A DNA stretch of 64,000 bases from positions 1,488,001 through 1,552,000 of the forward strand of contig CP069419.1 of assembly GCA_017569285.1 (NCBI GenBank), read 5' to 3'. Under the pieces are notes generated by a model. The model was not told the origin of the DNA, made no database searches, and saw only the letters and a program-made list of their open reading frames with translations. This document shows, one piece after another, positions 45,247 to 53,310 of the stretch. The DNA comes from Clostridiales bacterium (GTDB taxonomy: Bacteria; Bacillota; Clostridia; Christensenellales; Aristaeellaceae). Positions within the stretch are counted from its first letter, which is position 1, and the number at the start of each line of letters is the position of its first letter. The position numbers and the translations under genes are program-made.

Positions 45247-47667
45247 TTATACCGCCTGCCGGGCGGTCAGCATTCCCTTGATTTCGGAAACGCCGCGGAA
45301 CTTCTCATATTCGTCCCCGCTGCCCAGCACCACCAGTGTCGGTGCCTGCTTCACACCGTACTTGTTGGTCAGCTCCACATTTTCCGTGGCCAGCACTTTC
45401 TTGAACAGGAAGCCGGCCTTTTCCAGCAGGCTGATCGCCAGCTTGCAGTTGGGGCAGGTCGCGCTGACAAAGAGCATCGCCCGGGGATTGCCCTGCTGGG
45501 CAGTCTTTGCTTCCGCCGGTTCTGCCGGGGCAGCTTCAGGCTGCGCGGGAGCTTCCGCGGCAGGGGCCGCAACGACGGGGCCGGTATGGGTCAGGTGGGA
45601 ATGGCCGATGTCATAAACCTTCCGGTCCTTGAACTCCTGGGCCTTGCCGTCGTTCCAGTTCTGCACGGGACGGTAGTAACCGGTGATCCGGCTGTACACT
45701 TCCGTCTTCTGGCCGCAGTGCGGGCAGACATACTGTTCTCCCGCCAGGTATCCGTGGTCCTTGCACACGGAGTAGGTGGGGCTCATTGTGTAGTACGGCA
45801 GCTTGTAGTTTTCCGCGATCTTGCGGACCAGAGTTGCCGCGGCCTTCCAGTCCGGCAGCTTCTCGCCCAGGAAGGCGTGGAACACGGTACCGGAGGTGTA
45901 CAGGGTCTGCAGCTCATCCTGCACGTCCAGCGCGGAGAAGATATCCTCGCTGTAGCCGACCGGCAGGTGGCTGGAGTTGGTGTAGTAGGGAGTTCCGTTC
46001 TCGTTCGCCGTAATGATGTCCGGATATGCTTCCTTGTCATGCTTGGCAAAACGGTAGGAGGTGGATTCCGCGGGCGTGGCTTCCAGGTTGTACAGGTCGC
46101 CGTACTGCTCCTGGTAATCGCTCAGGCGTTCCCGCATGTGGTTCAGCACGTCCTGTGCGAACTTCTGCGCTTCCGCATGGGTCAGGTCCATCTTCAGCCA
46201 GTTGGCATTCAGCGCCGCCTCGTTCATGCCCACCAGGCCGATGGTGCTGAAGTGGTTGCTGAAGGTGCCCAGGTAGCGCTTGGTGTAGGGATACAGGCCG
46301 CCGTCCAGCAGCTTGGTAATGACGGTGCGCTTGGTCTTCAGGCTGCGGGCCGCGATATCCATCAGCCGGTCCAACTTCTGGTAGAAGTCCTTCTCATTGG
46401 CTGCTTCATAGGCCAGCCGGGGCAGGTTGATCGTCACCACGCCGATGCTGCCGGTGGATTCGCCGCTTCCGAAGAAGCCGCCGCTCTTTTTGCGCAGCTC
46501 GCGCAGGTCCAGCCGCAGGCGGCAGCACATGCTGCGCACGTCGCTGGGCTCCATATCGGAGTTGATGTAGTTGCTGAAGTAGGGGGTGCCGTACTTGGCG
46601 GTCATCTCAAACAGCAGCTTGTTGTTTTCGGTTTCAGACCAGTCGAAATCCCGGGTGATGGAATAGGTCGGGATCGGATACTGGAAGCCGCGGCCGTTCG
46701 CGTCGCCTTCAATCATGATTTCAATGAAGGCCTTGTTGACCATGTCCATTTCCTTCTGGCAGTCACCGTAGGTGAAGTCCATTTCCTTGCCGGCGATGAT
46801 GGCGGGCAGGTTGGCCAGATCCTTCGGGCAGGTCCAGTCCAGCGTAATGTTGGAGAAGGGCGCCTGGGTACCCCAGCGGCTGGGGGTGTTCACACCGTAG
46901 ATGAAGCTCTGGATGCACTGCTTGACTTCCTTCTGGCTCAGGTTGTCCACGCGGACAAACGGCGCCAGGTAGGTGTCAAAGCTGGAGAACGCCTGGGCGC
47001 CGGCCCATTCGTTCTGCATGATGCCCAGGAAGTTGACCATCTGGTTGCACAGGGTGGACAGGTGGCTGGCGGGAGAACTGGTGATCTTCCCGGGCACGCC
47101 GCCCAGGCCTTCCTGGATCAGCTGCTTCAGGCTCCAGCCGGCGCAGTAGCCGGTGAGCATGCTCAGGTCGTGGATATGGATCGCCGCGCTGCGGTGCGCT
47201 TCGGCGATTTCATTGTCGTAGATTTCGCTCAGCCAGTAGTTGGCCGTGATGGCGCCGGAGTTGGACAGGATCAGTCCACCCACCGAATAGGTAACGGTGG
47301 AGTTTTCCTTGACGCGCCAGTCATTGATGCGCAGGTAGTTGTCAACCAGGTCTTTATAGTTCAGCAGGGCAGAATTGACATTGCGGACTTTCTCGCGCTG
47401 TTTGCGGTACAGGATGTAGGCCTTGGCCACATCCGCGTATCCCGCTTCGGAAAGCACCTTTTCCACGCAGTCCTGGATGCTTTCCACCGCGATTTTGCCG
47501 TCCTGGATCAGCGGTTCATATTCCGCGGTGACCCGAAGGGCCAGCATATCGATCACGCTGGGATGATACTGTTTCCCGAGCGCTTCGAATGCCTTGGTGA
47601 TCGCTTTTGAGATCTTGCTGATCTCAAAGTCGACAATTTTACCGTCACGTTTAACAACCTGATACAT
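45247..47667 (-). CDS. nrdD: Anaerobic ribonucleoside-triphosphate reductase with fused thioredoxin-like domain
   Basis: 806 residues. Makes dNTPs anaerobically through a glycyl radical. ATP-cone allosteric domain (~1-95), ten-stranded barrel, Zn site CPHCG near 645, and the glycyl radical motif RITGY with Gly663. After a Pro/Ala/Glu-rich linker (~697-728) the C-terminus (~730-806) is a thioredoxin/glutaredoxin-like domain with CPNC (738-741). Standard NrdD ends shortly after the glycyl loop, so this is a fusion. Start at 47667 has AGGAGC upstream. Lies between nrdG and trxB on the same strand. Confidence 0.95.
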   Translation of the reverse strand: MYQVVKRDGKIVDFEISKISKAITKAFEALGKQYHPSVIDMLALRVTAEYEPLIQDGKIAVESIQDCVEKVLSEAGYADVAKAYILYRKQREKVRNVNSALLNYKDLVDNYLRINDWRVKENSTVTYSVGGLILSNSGAITANYWLSEIYDNEIAEAHRSAAIHIHDLSMLTGYCAGWSLKQLIQEGLGGVPGKITSSPASHLSTLCNQMVNFLGIMQNEWAGAQAFSSFDTYLAPFVRVDNLSQKEVKQCIQSFIYGVNTPSRWGTQAPFSNITLDWTCPKDLANLPAIIAGKEMDFTYGDCQKEMDMVNKAFIEIMIEGDANGRGFQYPIPTYSITRDFDWSETENNKLLFEMTAKYGTPYFSNYINSDMEPSDVRSMCCRLRLDLRELRKKSGGFFGSGESTGSIGVVTINLPRLAYEAANEKDFYQKLDRLMDIAARSLKTKRTVITKLLDGGLYPYTKRYLGTFSNHFSTIGLVGMNEAALNANWLKMDLTHAEAQKFAQDVLNHMRERLSDYQEQYGDLYNLEATPAESTSYRFAKHDKEAYPDIITANENGTPYYTNSSHLPVGYSEDIFSALDVQDELQTLYTSGTVFHAFLGEKLPDWKAAATLVRKIAENYKLPYYTMSPTYSVCKDHGYLAGEQYVCPHCGQKTEVYSRITGYYRPVQNWNDGKAQEFKDRKVYDIGHSHLTHTGPVVAAPAAEAPAQPEAAPAEPAEAKTAQQGNPRAMLFVSATCPNCKLAISLLEKAGFLFKKVLATENVELTNKYGVKQAPTLVVLGSGDEYEKFRGVSEIKGMLTARQAV

Positions 47668-47740
47668 AATTTTCCGCTCCTGCCATGTATATTTTGCTTT
47701 TCAGAACGAGGCGAGGCATGTCTCCCCCGTGTGCTTGCAT

Positions 47741-47770
47741 AATATATCACGTTCAGGAGCGGAAAGTCAA
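47741..47770 (-). promoter_or_regulatory. Promoter of nrdD
   Basis: Minus strand TTGACT (47765-47770), 18-nt spacer, TATATT (47741-47746), with a TGA just before it. Located in the nrdG-nrdD gap. Confidence 0.65.
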
Positions 47771-47800
47771 TATGTTGTATCAGAAAAATCTTTTTTCGTA

Positions 47801-48508
47801 CTATATCTTGTGCTGGTCGTCCATTCCGCGGATTACGGCCGAAGGCACGTATTCCCTTGCGATTGCGGCATATTCCAGCATTTTTTCATCTTCCGGGGCA
47901 TGAAATCCGCCGAAGGGAACCGTGTCCCGGTCCGTAAATTTCTGCAGGTAGTAGTGCCTCGCGCCCCGGATCCATTCCCCGATTCTGCGGAAGGAATCCG
48001 CATCGTGCAGCTCCGCCACCACGGTGGTCCGGAACTCATAATCCGTCCGGCCTTCCATCAGCAGGGACACGCTCTCCCGCACCGGCGCAAGTTCCATCTT
48101 TTCCAGCCCCGCAGTCACCGCGTAGCGGTCCGGGCTGTTCTTGATATCCATTGCCACATATGCTGCCAGGCTCCGGTCCAGGATCTTCCGCAGCCGATCC
48201 GGGTGGGTACCGTTGGTATCCAGCTTCACCGGATACCCCAGCTCCCGGATCTTTTCCATCAGGGTGATCGTATCATCCCGCAGCAGCGGTTCGCCGCCCG
48301 TGATCGCCACGCCTTCAAGCAGGCCGGTCCGCTTTTTCAGGAATGCCAGCAGCTCTTCCTCTTCCATCACAGCCGGTGCTGTTCCGTCTATCAGCTCCGC
48401 ATTGTGGCAGAACGGGCAGCGCATATCGCATCCGCCCAGGAAAACCGTGCACGCTACCTTGCCCGGAAAGTCCAGCAGCGTCATCTTCTGCAGTCCGTGA
48501 ATCTTCAT
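47801..48508 (-). CDS. nrdG: Anaerobic ribonucleotide reductase activating protein (radical SAM)
   Basis: 235 residues. Radical SAM activase with the cluster motif CDMRCPFC (~28-35) and the AdoMet motif GGEPLL; it generates the glycyl radical on NrdD. At 235 residues it is longer than E. coli NrdG and resembles the clostridial subtype (TIGR02495-like, opening IHGLQKMTLLDFPGKVACTVFLGGC). Start at 48508 (MKIHGLQK) has GGAGGA upstream. Encoded just upstream of nrdD on the same strand, with its own promoter. Confidence 0.9.
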   Translation of the reverse strand: MKIHGLQKMTLLDFPGKVACTVFLGGCDMRCPFCHNAELIDGTAPAVMEEEELLAFLKKRTGLLEGVAITGGEPLLRDDTITLMEKIRELGYPVKLDTNGTHPDRLRKILDRSLAAYVAMDIKNSPDRYAVTAGLEKMELAPVRESVSLLMEGRTDYEFRTTVVAELHDADSFRRIGEWIRGARHYYLQKFTDRDTVPFGGFHAPEDEKMLEYAAIAREYVPSAVIRGMDDQHKI

Positions 48509-48530
48509 ATATATATCCTCCCGCCGCTCC

Positions 48531-48559
48531 ATTGTAAATCGCGGCTTTCCCCCCGTCAA
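48531..48559 (-). promoter_or_regulatory. Promoter of nrdG
   Basis: Minus strand TTGACG (48554-48559), 17-nt spacer, TACAAT (48531-48536), about 23 nt before the start codon. Confidence 0.65.
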
Positions 48560-48576
48560 GCCATACCCTGGCATAC

Positions 48577-48606
48577 AAAACAGGCCGGCGTAATCCTGCC
48601 GGCCTG
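48577..48606 (-). terminator. Terminator of the AraC gene
   Basis: Arms CAGGCCGGC/GCCGGCCTG, eight-base loop, followed by TTTTG on the minus strand, 18 bases past the AraC stop. Confidence 0.82.
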
Positions 48607-48624
48607 TCATCAATGTCTGAATAT

Positions 48625-49533
48625 TTACCGTCCGCCGTAGATTGCCCGGTATTTGGACGGGGTGCATCCGTTCTTCTCCCGGAAAGCGCGGTTAAATGTC
48701 GCCACGCTGCCAAAGCCGCTCCGGGACGCCACCTCCCGCATGGAAAGCTCCGTCCGGGTCAGCAGCTCCATCGCCACCTGCAGCCGCTTCTGGCACAGGT
48801 AATCCTTGAAGAAGTAACCGGTCTGCTTTTTGAAGGAACGGGAGAAATAATACCGGCTGAATCCCGCAAAAGCCGCCACGTCATCCAGGGACAGTTCCTC
48901 ATGGTAATGCTCGTTGATATACACCATGGAAGCGGTGATCACTTCCTGGTCTACCGCCCGGACGGTTGTTTCCCGTCCGCGGTTGATGACACCGGACATA
49001 TAGTGCTGACACAGCGCTGAATAGATCCGGATCAGGTAGCTGTAGATCATCGCGTTCCACGCGAGGTTCTGTTCCTTCTCGATGCTCCGGATTTTCAGCA
49101 GCATTTCCCGGATGCGCGTATGCGTTTCCGATCCGTCATGCAGGTAGAAAACCCGGTCAAACAGGCCCGGCAGGCGCTTCAGGTCCCGCAGGGACATCAG
49201 CACGTCCGGCTCAAACAGGAACAGCAGGCGGCTGCTGTTTTCCCCCATCGCCAGGGAATGGATCGCCTCATGGGGAATGACCAGTACCTCATCCTTGCGT
49301 ACAGTGTACGGCACACCGTCCACCACGTATTCCACACTGCCTTCCAGGGTCAGCACGATCTCCACCGCGGAATGAACATGCTCTTCAAACCGCCACGGAT
49401 CCTCCGAATACCATATACGGACAGACGTGTTGTCCGGGTAGGTCACGTATTCCCGCTGGCCCTGCAGTACCCGGAAGCCGTCTTCATACCGCTTTTCCCG
49501 GATTTCGGCGTTCGTCCTGCGCTGCTCCGACAT
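48625..49533 (-). CDS. AraC-family regulator with cupin sensor domain
   Basis: 302 residues. N-terminal cupin-type ligand domain (~20-130, with HVHSAVEIVLTLEGSVEYVVDGVPY) and the C-terminal double helix-turn-helix (~200-300: LSLDDVAAFAGFSRYYFSRSFKKQTGYFFKDYL and MREVASRSGFGSVATFNRAFREKNGCTPSKYR). Such proteins activate sugar-use genes on binding a sugar. Start at 49533 has AAAGGA at proper spacing; an ATG at 49539 is too close to it. Encoded downstream of the ABC importer genes on the same strand with its own promoter, so it is the probable regulator of that importer. Confidence 0.92.
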   Translation of the reverse strand: MSEQRRTNAEIREKRYEDGFRVLQGQREYVTYPDNTSVRIWYSEDPWRFEEHVHSAVEIVLTLEGSVEYVVDGVPYTVRKDEVLVIPHEAIHSLAMGENSSRLLFLFEPDVLMSLRDLKRLPGLFDRVFYLHDGSETHTRIREMLLKIRSIEKEQNLAWNAMIYSYLIRIYSALCQHYMSGVINRGRETTVRAVDQEVITASMVYINEHYHEELSLDDVAAFAGFSRYYFSRSFKKQTGYFFKDYLCQKRLQVAMELLTRTELSMREVASRSGFGSVATFNRAFREKNGCTPSKYRAIYGGR

Positions 49534-49580
49534 GGTCATTTCCTTTCCGGCAAATTGATTCCTGGAAACCAGTTGTGCCT

Positions 49581-49608
49581 ATTTTATCATACATTTGGGT
49601 TCCGTCAA
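49581..49608 (-). promoter_or_regulatory. Promoter of the AraC gene
   Basis: Minus strand TTGACG (49603-49608), 16-nt spacer, TAAAAT (49581-49586) with an extended -10 TG. Confidence 0.6.
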
Positions 49609-49625
49609 ATTCCGGCGGCTCCGTA

Positions 49626-50174
49626 TCAGTCCAGGTCGCTCTTGGCGGTACCGGAAGACACAATCGCCAGCCCAAGTCCCACACCCAGGAAACCGAAGAT
49701 CAGCATAATGGAGCGCCAGGTCACGGCAAACAGGCAGATTTTTTCCCACAGGGTGAGGTGCGTCACATCACGGTAGAGCCCGTAGCTGGTAACCGTTTCA
49801 ACAAAATCAGTCTTCATTCTCTCCTTCATCTCCGGAGAGTCCAGCTTCATTCCCTCTTTGACCAGGTCGGCTTCCATCGCTTCAAACTTCTTCGTCAGGC
49901 CTTCCAGTACACGCATCCGTCCCGTCAGGCTATTGTCCGTCTTTTTCTTCACCAGCTGGACAAAGCTGTCCGACTTCGGATGGGTAACTTCCGGAACCGA
50001 CCCGTCCGCCGGCGCTTCCGGAACATCCATGTCCGAGATCGTGTAAAGTTCCTGCAGCTGGTCCGGGTCAATGCTTTCCACACGGCCCTGGTTCGCGACG
50101 ACAATTCCGATAATGGAGGTGGCCGTAATGATCACGCAGATCACAGCGATAACAATTCCAAGCTTCTTATTCAC
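49626..50174 (-). CDS. Small two-helix membrane protein of the importer operon, unknown function
   Basis: 182 residues, not recognised. TM helix ~5-27, a charged external or periplasm-side loop of about 110 residues with a helical, coiled-coil-like part (~75-125), then TM helix ~143-172 and a short tail ending SDLD. GTG start at 50174 with AAAGGGG upstream, 20 bases after the extended permease gene. Being in the operon and membrane-bound, it could be an accessory subunit of the importer; this is inference from context only. Confidence 0.6.
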   Translation of the reverse strand: MNKKLGIVIAVICVIITATSIIGIVVANQGRVESIDPDQLQELYTISDMDVPEAPADGSVPEVTHPKSDSFVQLVKKKTDNSLTGRMRVLEGLTKKFEAMEADLVKEGMKLDSPEMKERMKTDFVETVTSYGLYRDVTHLTLWEKICLFAVTWRSIMLIFGFLGVGLGLAIVSSGTAKSDLD

Positions 50175-50194
50175 GCTTTACAACCCCTTTCCCG

Positions 50195-52219
50195 TTAACC
50201 CTTGACGGATCCCAGCGCCATGCCGGTAACGAAGTATTTCTGGAGGAAGGGATACACCACCAGGATCGGAACGGTGGATACCACGGTAATCGCCGCCCGA
50301 ATCGTAATCGGTTCAGTCTTGGATGTCACCTTCAGCGCGTCTGCCGTCGTATTCGCCGCGTTGGAGTTCTGGCCGGCGGTCAGTATCTTCATCTGCAGCA
50401 GGTACTGCAACGTCTTCGGGTCTTTCGCGCCGGAGCAGTACAGCCGGGTGTCAAACCAGCTGTTCCAGCTGCCGACCGCAACAAACAGTGCCACGGTTGC
50501 CAGCACGGGGGTGCAGAGCGGGAAGATAATCTTCCAGTAAATCCGGAAATCACCGGCGCCGTCAATCCGGGCCGATTCAACCAGTGCGTCCGGCAGTCCC
50601 ACAATATAGGTCCGGATCATAATCATGTTGAAACATGACAGCATGGTCGGAATAATATATACCCAGTAGGAATGTGCCAGGTTCAGCGTCCGGGAGATCA
50701 GCAGGTAGGTCGGAATCAGACCGGCGTTCACGTACATGGTCAGGACCATCACCGTCGTGATGAACTTGCGCAGCACATATTCACGCCGGGACAGGGCATA
50801 GGACAGCATGCCGGTCAGCAGCAGGTTCAGGAAGGTGATGATCACCGTCTTGGATGCCGACACCCATGCCGCGTCAAAGATCTCATCCTTGGAAAGGATG
50901 TTGTCGTAGCTCTTCATGCTGAATTTCCGGGGCAGTATGCCAATTCCGCCGCGCAGCGCATCCGTGCCGTCGTTGAAAGACGTTGCCAGTGTGTTCAGCA
51001 CCGGGTAAACCGTAATCAGCATCAGGACAATCAGGACAACTGTATTGAATGCCGGGAATCCGATATCCCGTTCATAGCGGAAGAAATGAATCAGTACGAA
51101 TGCCAGGATCCCCAGCAGGGCCAGCGCCGCATACTTCACGATCCGGTAAGTTTCCGGACCGGATACCATCTTCGGAATGCTGACCGTCCGGTCCGCTTTC
51201 TTGGTATCTTTATAGCCGAATTTCTGGCCGGATTCCTCGACTCCCTCCAGCGCGTCTTCCTCTTCCGCACCGTCAGCCACCATAATCATCGGTCCCTGGC
51301 GGACCAGCCGGTCCTGTTCAATGTCCATCCGGACGGTCAGGTAAACCACCCCTGCCACAAGCACTGCGGCAATGATCAGGATCACCAGGCGGAGAATCCG
51401 CAGGGTGGAAACGGACAATTTCTGCGCTTTCGCGGATTTGATCGTAAAGGCATACGCCCCGGCGACCAGGACCAGCAGCAGGATCGCACAGATCCGCAGC
51501 AGACGGTTATGTCCCCAGGCGTCTTCCGCCGCGCTGATTTCGCTTTCCGTTCCCCGGATCAGGCGGATGCTGGTGGTCCCGAGCTTTTCGAACTGGATAA
51601 ACTCCATGTTTCCGAACGCTTCGGCTGCTTTTTTATTTTCTTCATCAGTTCCCCGGTTCAGCCAGTCCAGGTTTTCCATGGCTTTCAGCGGAACCAGGCC
51701 GGATCCTTCCACAGCTGCAATGCACTTATTCATTTCATCATCGCTGGCCATGGTAATCCAGATACTGTTGTTTTCGAATTTCTCAATCGGAATAAAGCGT
51801 CCTTCGCCGATCACACTTTCGTATGCGGTGATTTCGCTTTCCGGTGCCATCGTAACCCAGTAATTTTTAGAGGTAACAACCTTCTCTGTCAGGATCAGGC
51901 GTTTTCCGTTCCCGTCATATACCGGGTTCTCTGCAAGCGCAATGGTTTTGGCATCCAGTGCCTCAATGCGTTCCGCCTTTACGGCGTCCTGCAGCACCAA
52001 TGCCTCTTCATTGATCACCACATTGCTGGCTGCCTTGTTGCCGGTGATCGTCATGACGATAAAGACCACCACAAGCAGAACCACAGCCGCAATTGCACAG
52101 AACCGCAGCTGGCCCGGCGCCATCCGGTAGCCTTTTTTGATGGTTTCCGGGATATCCCGGATTCCTTTTTTTCTTCCGGTAAATTGAATCTTCTGGGATG
52201 CTTCGCTTAACGTGCTCAT
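50195..52219 (-). CDS. Sugar ABC transporter permease with long N-terminal membrane extension
   Basis: 674 residues, over twice the usual ~295 for the LplC/YtcP (CUT1) permease it contains. The permease module is the C-terminal part (~385-674): helices, the coupling EAA-type loop ALVESARIDGAGDFRIYWKIIFPL and the terminal FVTGMALGSVKG. Before it lie a TM helix (~38-58), an external domain (~60-238) with three to four imperfect ~33-residue repeats (WVTMAPESEI, WITMASDDEM, LIRGTESEIS), and three more TM helices (~240-260, 274-296, 358-380). Start at 52219 has GGAAGG upstream. The extension has no family I recognise. Confidence 0.85.
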   Translation of the reverse strand: MSTLSEASQKIQFTGRKKGIRDIPETIKKGYRMAPGQLRFCAIAAVVLLVVVFIVMTITGNKAASNVVINEEALVLQDAVKAERIEALDAKTIALAENPVYDGNGKRLILTEKVVTSKNYWVTMAPESEITAYESVIGEGRFIPIEKFENNSIWITMASDDEMNKCIAAVEGSGLVPLKAMENLDWLNRGTDEENKKAAEAFGNMEFIQFEKLGTTSIRLIRGTESEISAAEDAWGHNRLLRICAILLLVLVAGAYAFTIKSAKAQKLSVSTLRILRLVILIIAAVLVAGVVYLTVRMDIEQDRLVRQGPMIMVADGAEEEDALEGVEESGQKFGYKDTKKADRTVSIPKMVSGPETYRIVKYAALALLGILAFVLIHFFRYERDIGFPAFNTVVLIVLMLITVYPVLNTLATSFNDGTDALRGGIGILPRKFSMKSYDNILSKDEIFDAAWVSASKTVIITFLNLLLTGMLSYALSRREYVLRKFITTVMVLTMYVNAGLIPTYLLISRTLNLAHSYWVYIIPTMLSCFNMIMIRTYIVGLPDALVESARIDGAGDFRIYWKIIFPLCTPVLATVALFVAVGSWNSWFDTRLYCSGAKDPKTLQYLLQMKILTAGQNSNAANTTADALKVTSKTEPITIRAAITVVSTVPILVVYPFLQKYFVTGMALGSVKG

Positions 52220-52281
52220 ACGTACACCTTCCTTGCCTTCCGGTTTCATTCTCACCGGCACGCCGGCTGCGCGCCGTTCCG

Positions 52282-53238
52282 TCAGATCAGCGTCTCCTCA
52301 TCCAGCGCCTTGGCTGTCATGTTCGCGATTGTCAGCAGGATGATGGCAACCACGCTCTTGAACATGCCGGCTGCCGTAGCCACGCCGATGTTCAGCTTCT
52401 CAGTGCCGTACTTCAGCACGAAGATGTCGATGGTGCTGGCCACATCGTATACCACGCCGCGGCCCAGCAGGTACTGGATTTCGAATCCGGCATTCATCAG
52501 GTTGCCGATACTCATGATCAGAAGGATAACGAAGGTGGATTTAATACCGGGCAGCGTCACATGCAGGATCCGCTGGAAACGTCCCGCACCGTCAATCGCC
52601 GCCGCCTCATACAGGCAGGGGTCAATGGCTGTCATGGCCGAAATATAGATAATTGTATTCCAGCCGACTTCCTTCCAGACGTTGATTATGCCGACCAGCC
52701 ACCAGAAATACTTCTTATCACCCAGCCAGAACACTTCGGTCTTGACCAGGTTCATGCTCATCAGGAAATTGTTCAGCGGACCGTTGGTGGCAAAAACGTT
52801 TTGCGCGATGCTGACCACAACGATCATGCTCAGGAAGTGGGGCAGGTATGTTACCGTCTGCACCGTGCGCTTGAAAGCCTTGTTGCGTACTTCATTCAGC
52901 AGGACCGCCAGCAGGATGGAGGACACCGTGCCGAATACCAGGTTGATCACGCTCATGGCCAGCGTGTTCCGGATACTCAGCAGGAAGTCGGTTTTTGTCA
53001 GCGGATCGTTGAAAAGGTAATCAAAGTTCGCCAGGCCGATCCACTGCGCATTCCCCCGGGCCAGGGTGGCTTTGTCGGAATAATCCTTGAACGCTTCCAG
53101 CCAGCCCCACATAGGCGCGTAATTGAACAGCAGCACATACAGCAGCATGGGCACAGACATCAGCATCAGCTGCCACTGGCTGCTCATTATTTTGGAAAAC
53201 TTCGATTTACGCGTCGGCTTGATTGCCACACTGGTCAT
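52282..53238 (-). CDS. Sugar ABC transporter permease (LplB/UgpA type)
   Basis: 318 residues, six TM helices, first permease subunit of a CUT1-type importer. Coupling loop EAAAIDGAGRFQRILHVTLPG near residues 215-233. Pairs with the extended permease 62 bases downstream. The opening SSQWQLMLMSVPMLLYVLLFNYAPMWG is typical for the polysaccharide/oligosaccharide subfamily (LplB, YtcP, AlgM1-like). Start at 53238 has GGGAG upstream at long spacing. No ATPase gene is present in the operon; a shared MsmK-like ATPase elsewhere is expected. Confidence 0.92.
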   Translation of the reverse strand: MTSVAIKPTRKSKFSKIMSSQWQLMLMSVPMLLYVLLFNYAPMWGWLEAFKDYSDKATLARGNAQWIGLANFDYLFNDPLTKTDFLLSIRNTLAMSVINLVFGTVSSILLAVLLNEVRNKAFKRTVQTVTYLPHFLSMIVVVSIAQNVFATNGPLNNFLMSMNLVKTEVFWLGDKKYFWWLVGIINVWKEVGWNTIIYISAMTAIDPCLYEAAAIDGAGRFQRILHVTLPGIKSTFVILLIMSIGNLMNAGFEIQYLLGRGVVYDVASTIDIFVLKYGTEKLNIGVATAAGMFKSVVAIILLTIANMTAKALDEETLI

Positions 53239-53258
53239 ACGGTGAACAACTCCCTTCT

Positions 53259-53295
53259 GAAAAAGGCCAGGGGAGAGAAGGCTCTCTCCCCTGGC
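53259..53295 (-). terminator. Terminator-like hairpin between binding-protein and permease genes
   Basis: Twelve-base arms GCCAGGGGAGAG/CTCTCCCCTGGC followed by CTTTTTC on the minus strand. Such hairpins after a binding-protein gene keep it expressed above the permeases. Confidence 0.82.
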
Positions 53296-53310
53296 AGGGT
53301 CTGACTCGGA

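Noticed and set aside
45586-47610. 674-codon plus-strand frame
   Set aside because: Antisense shadow of nrdD with no domain or start signal.
47741-47790. NrdR boxes before nrdD
   Set aside because: Two AT-rich segments match the NrdR consensus only partly (best about 10 of 16) and their spacing is not the usual three helical turns.
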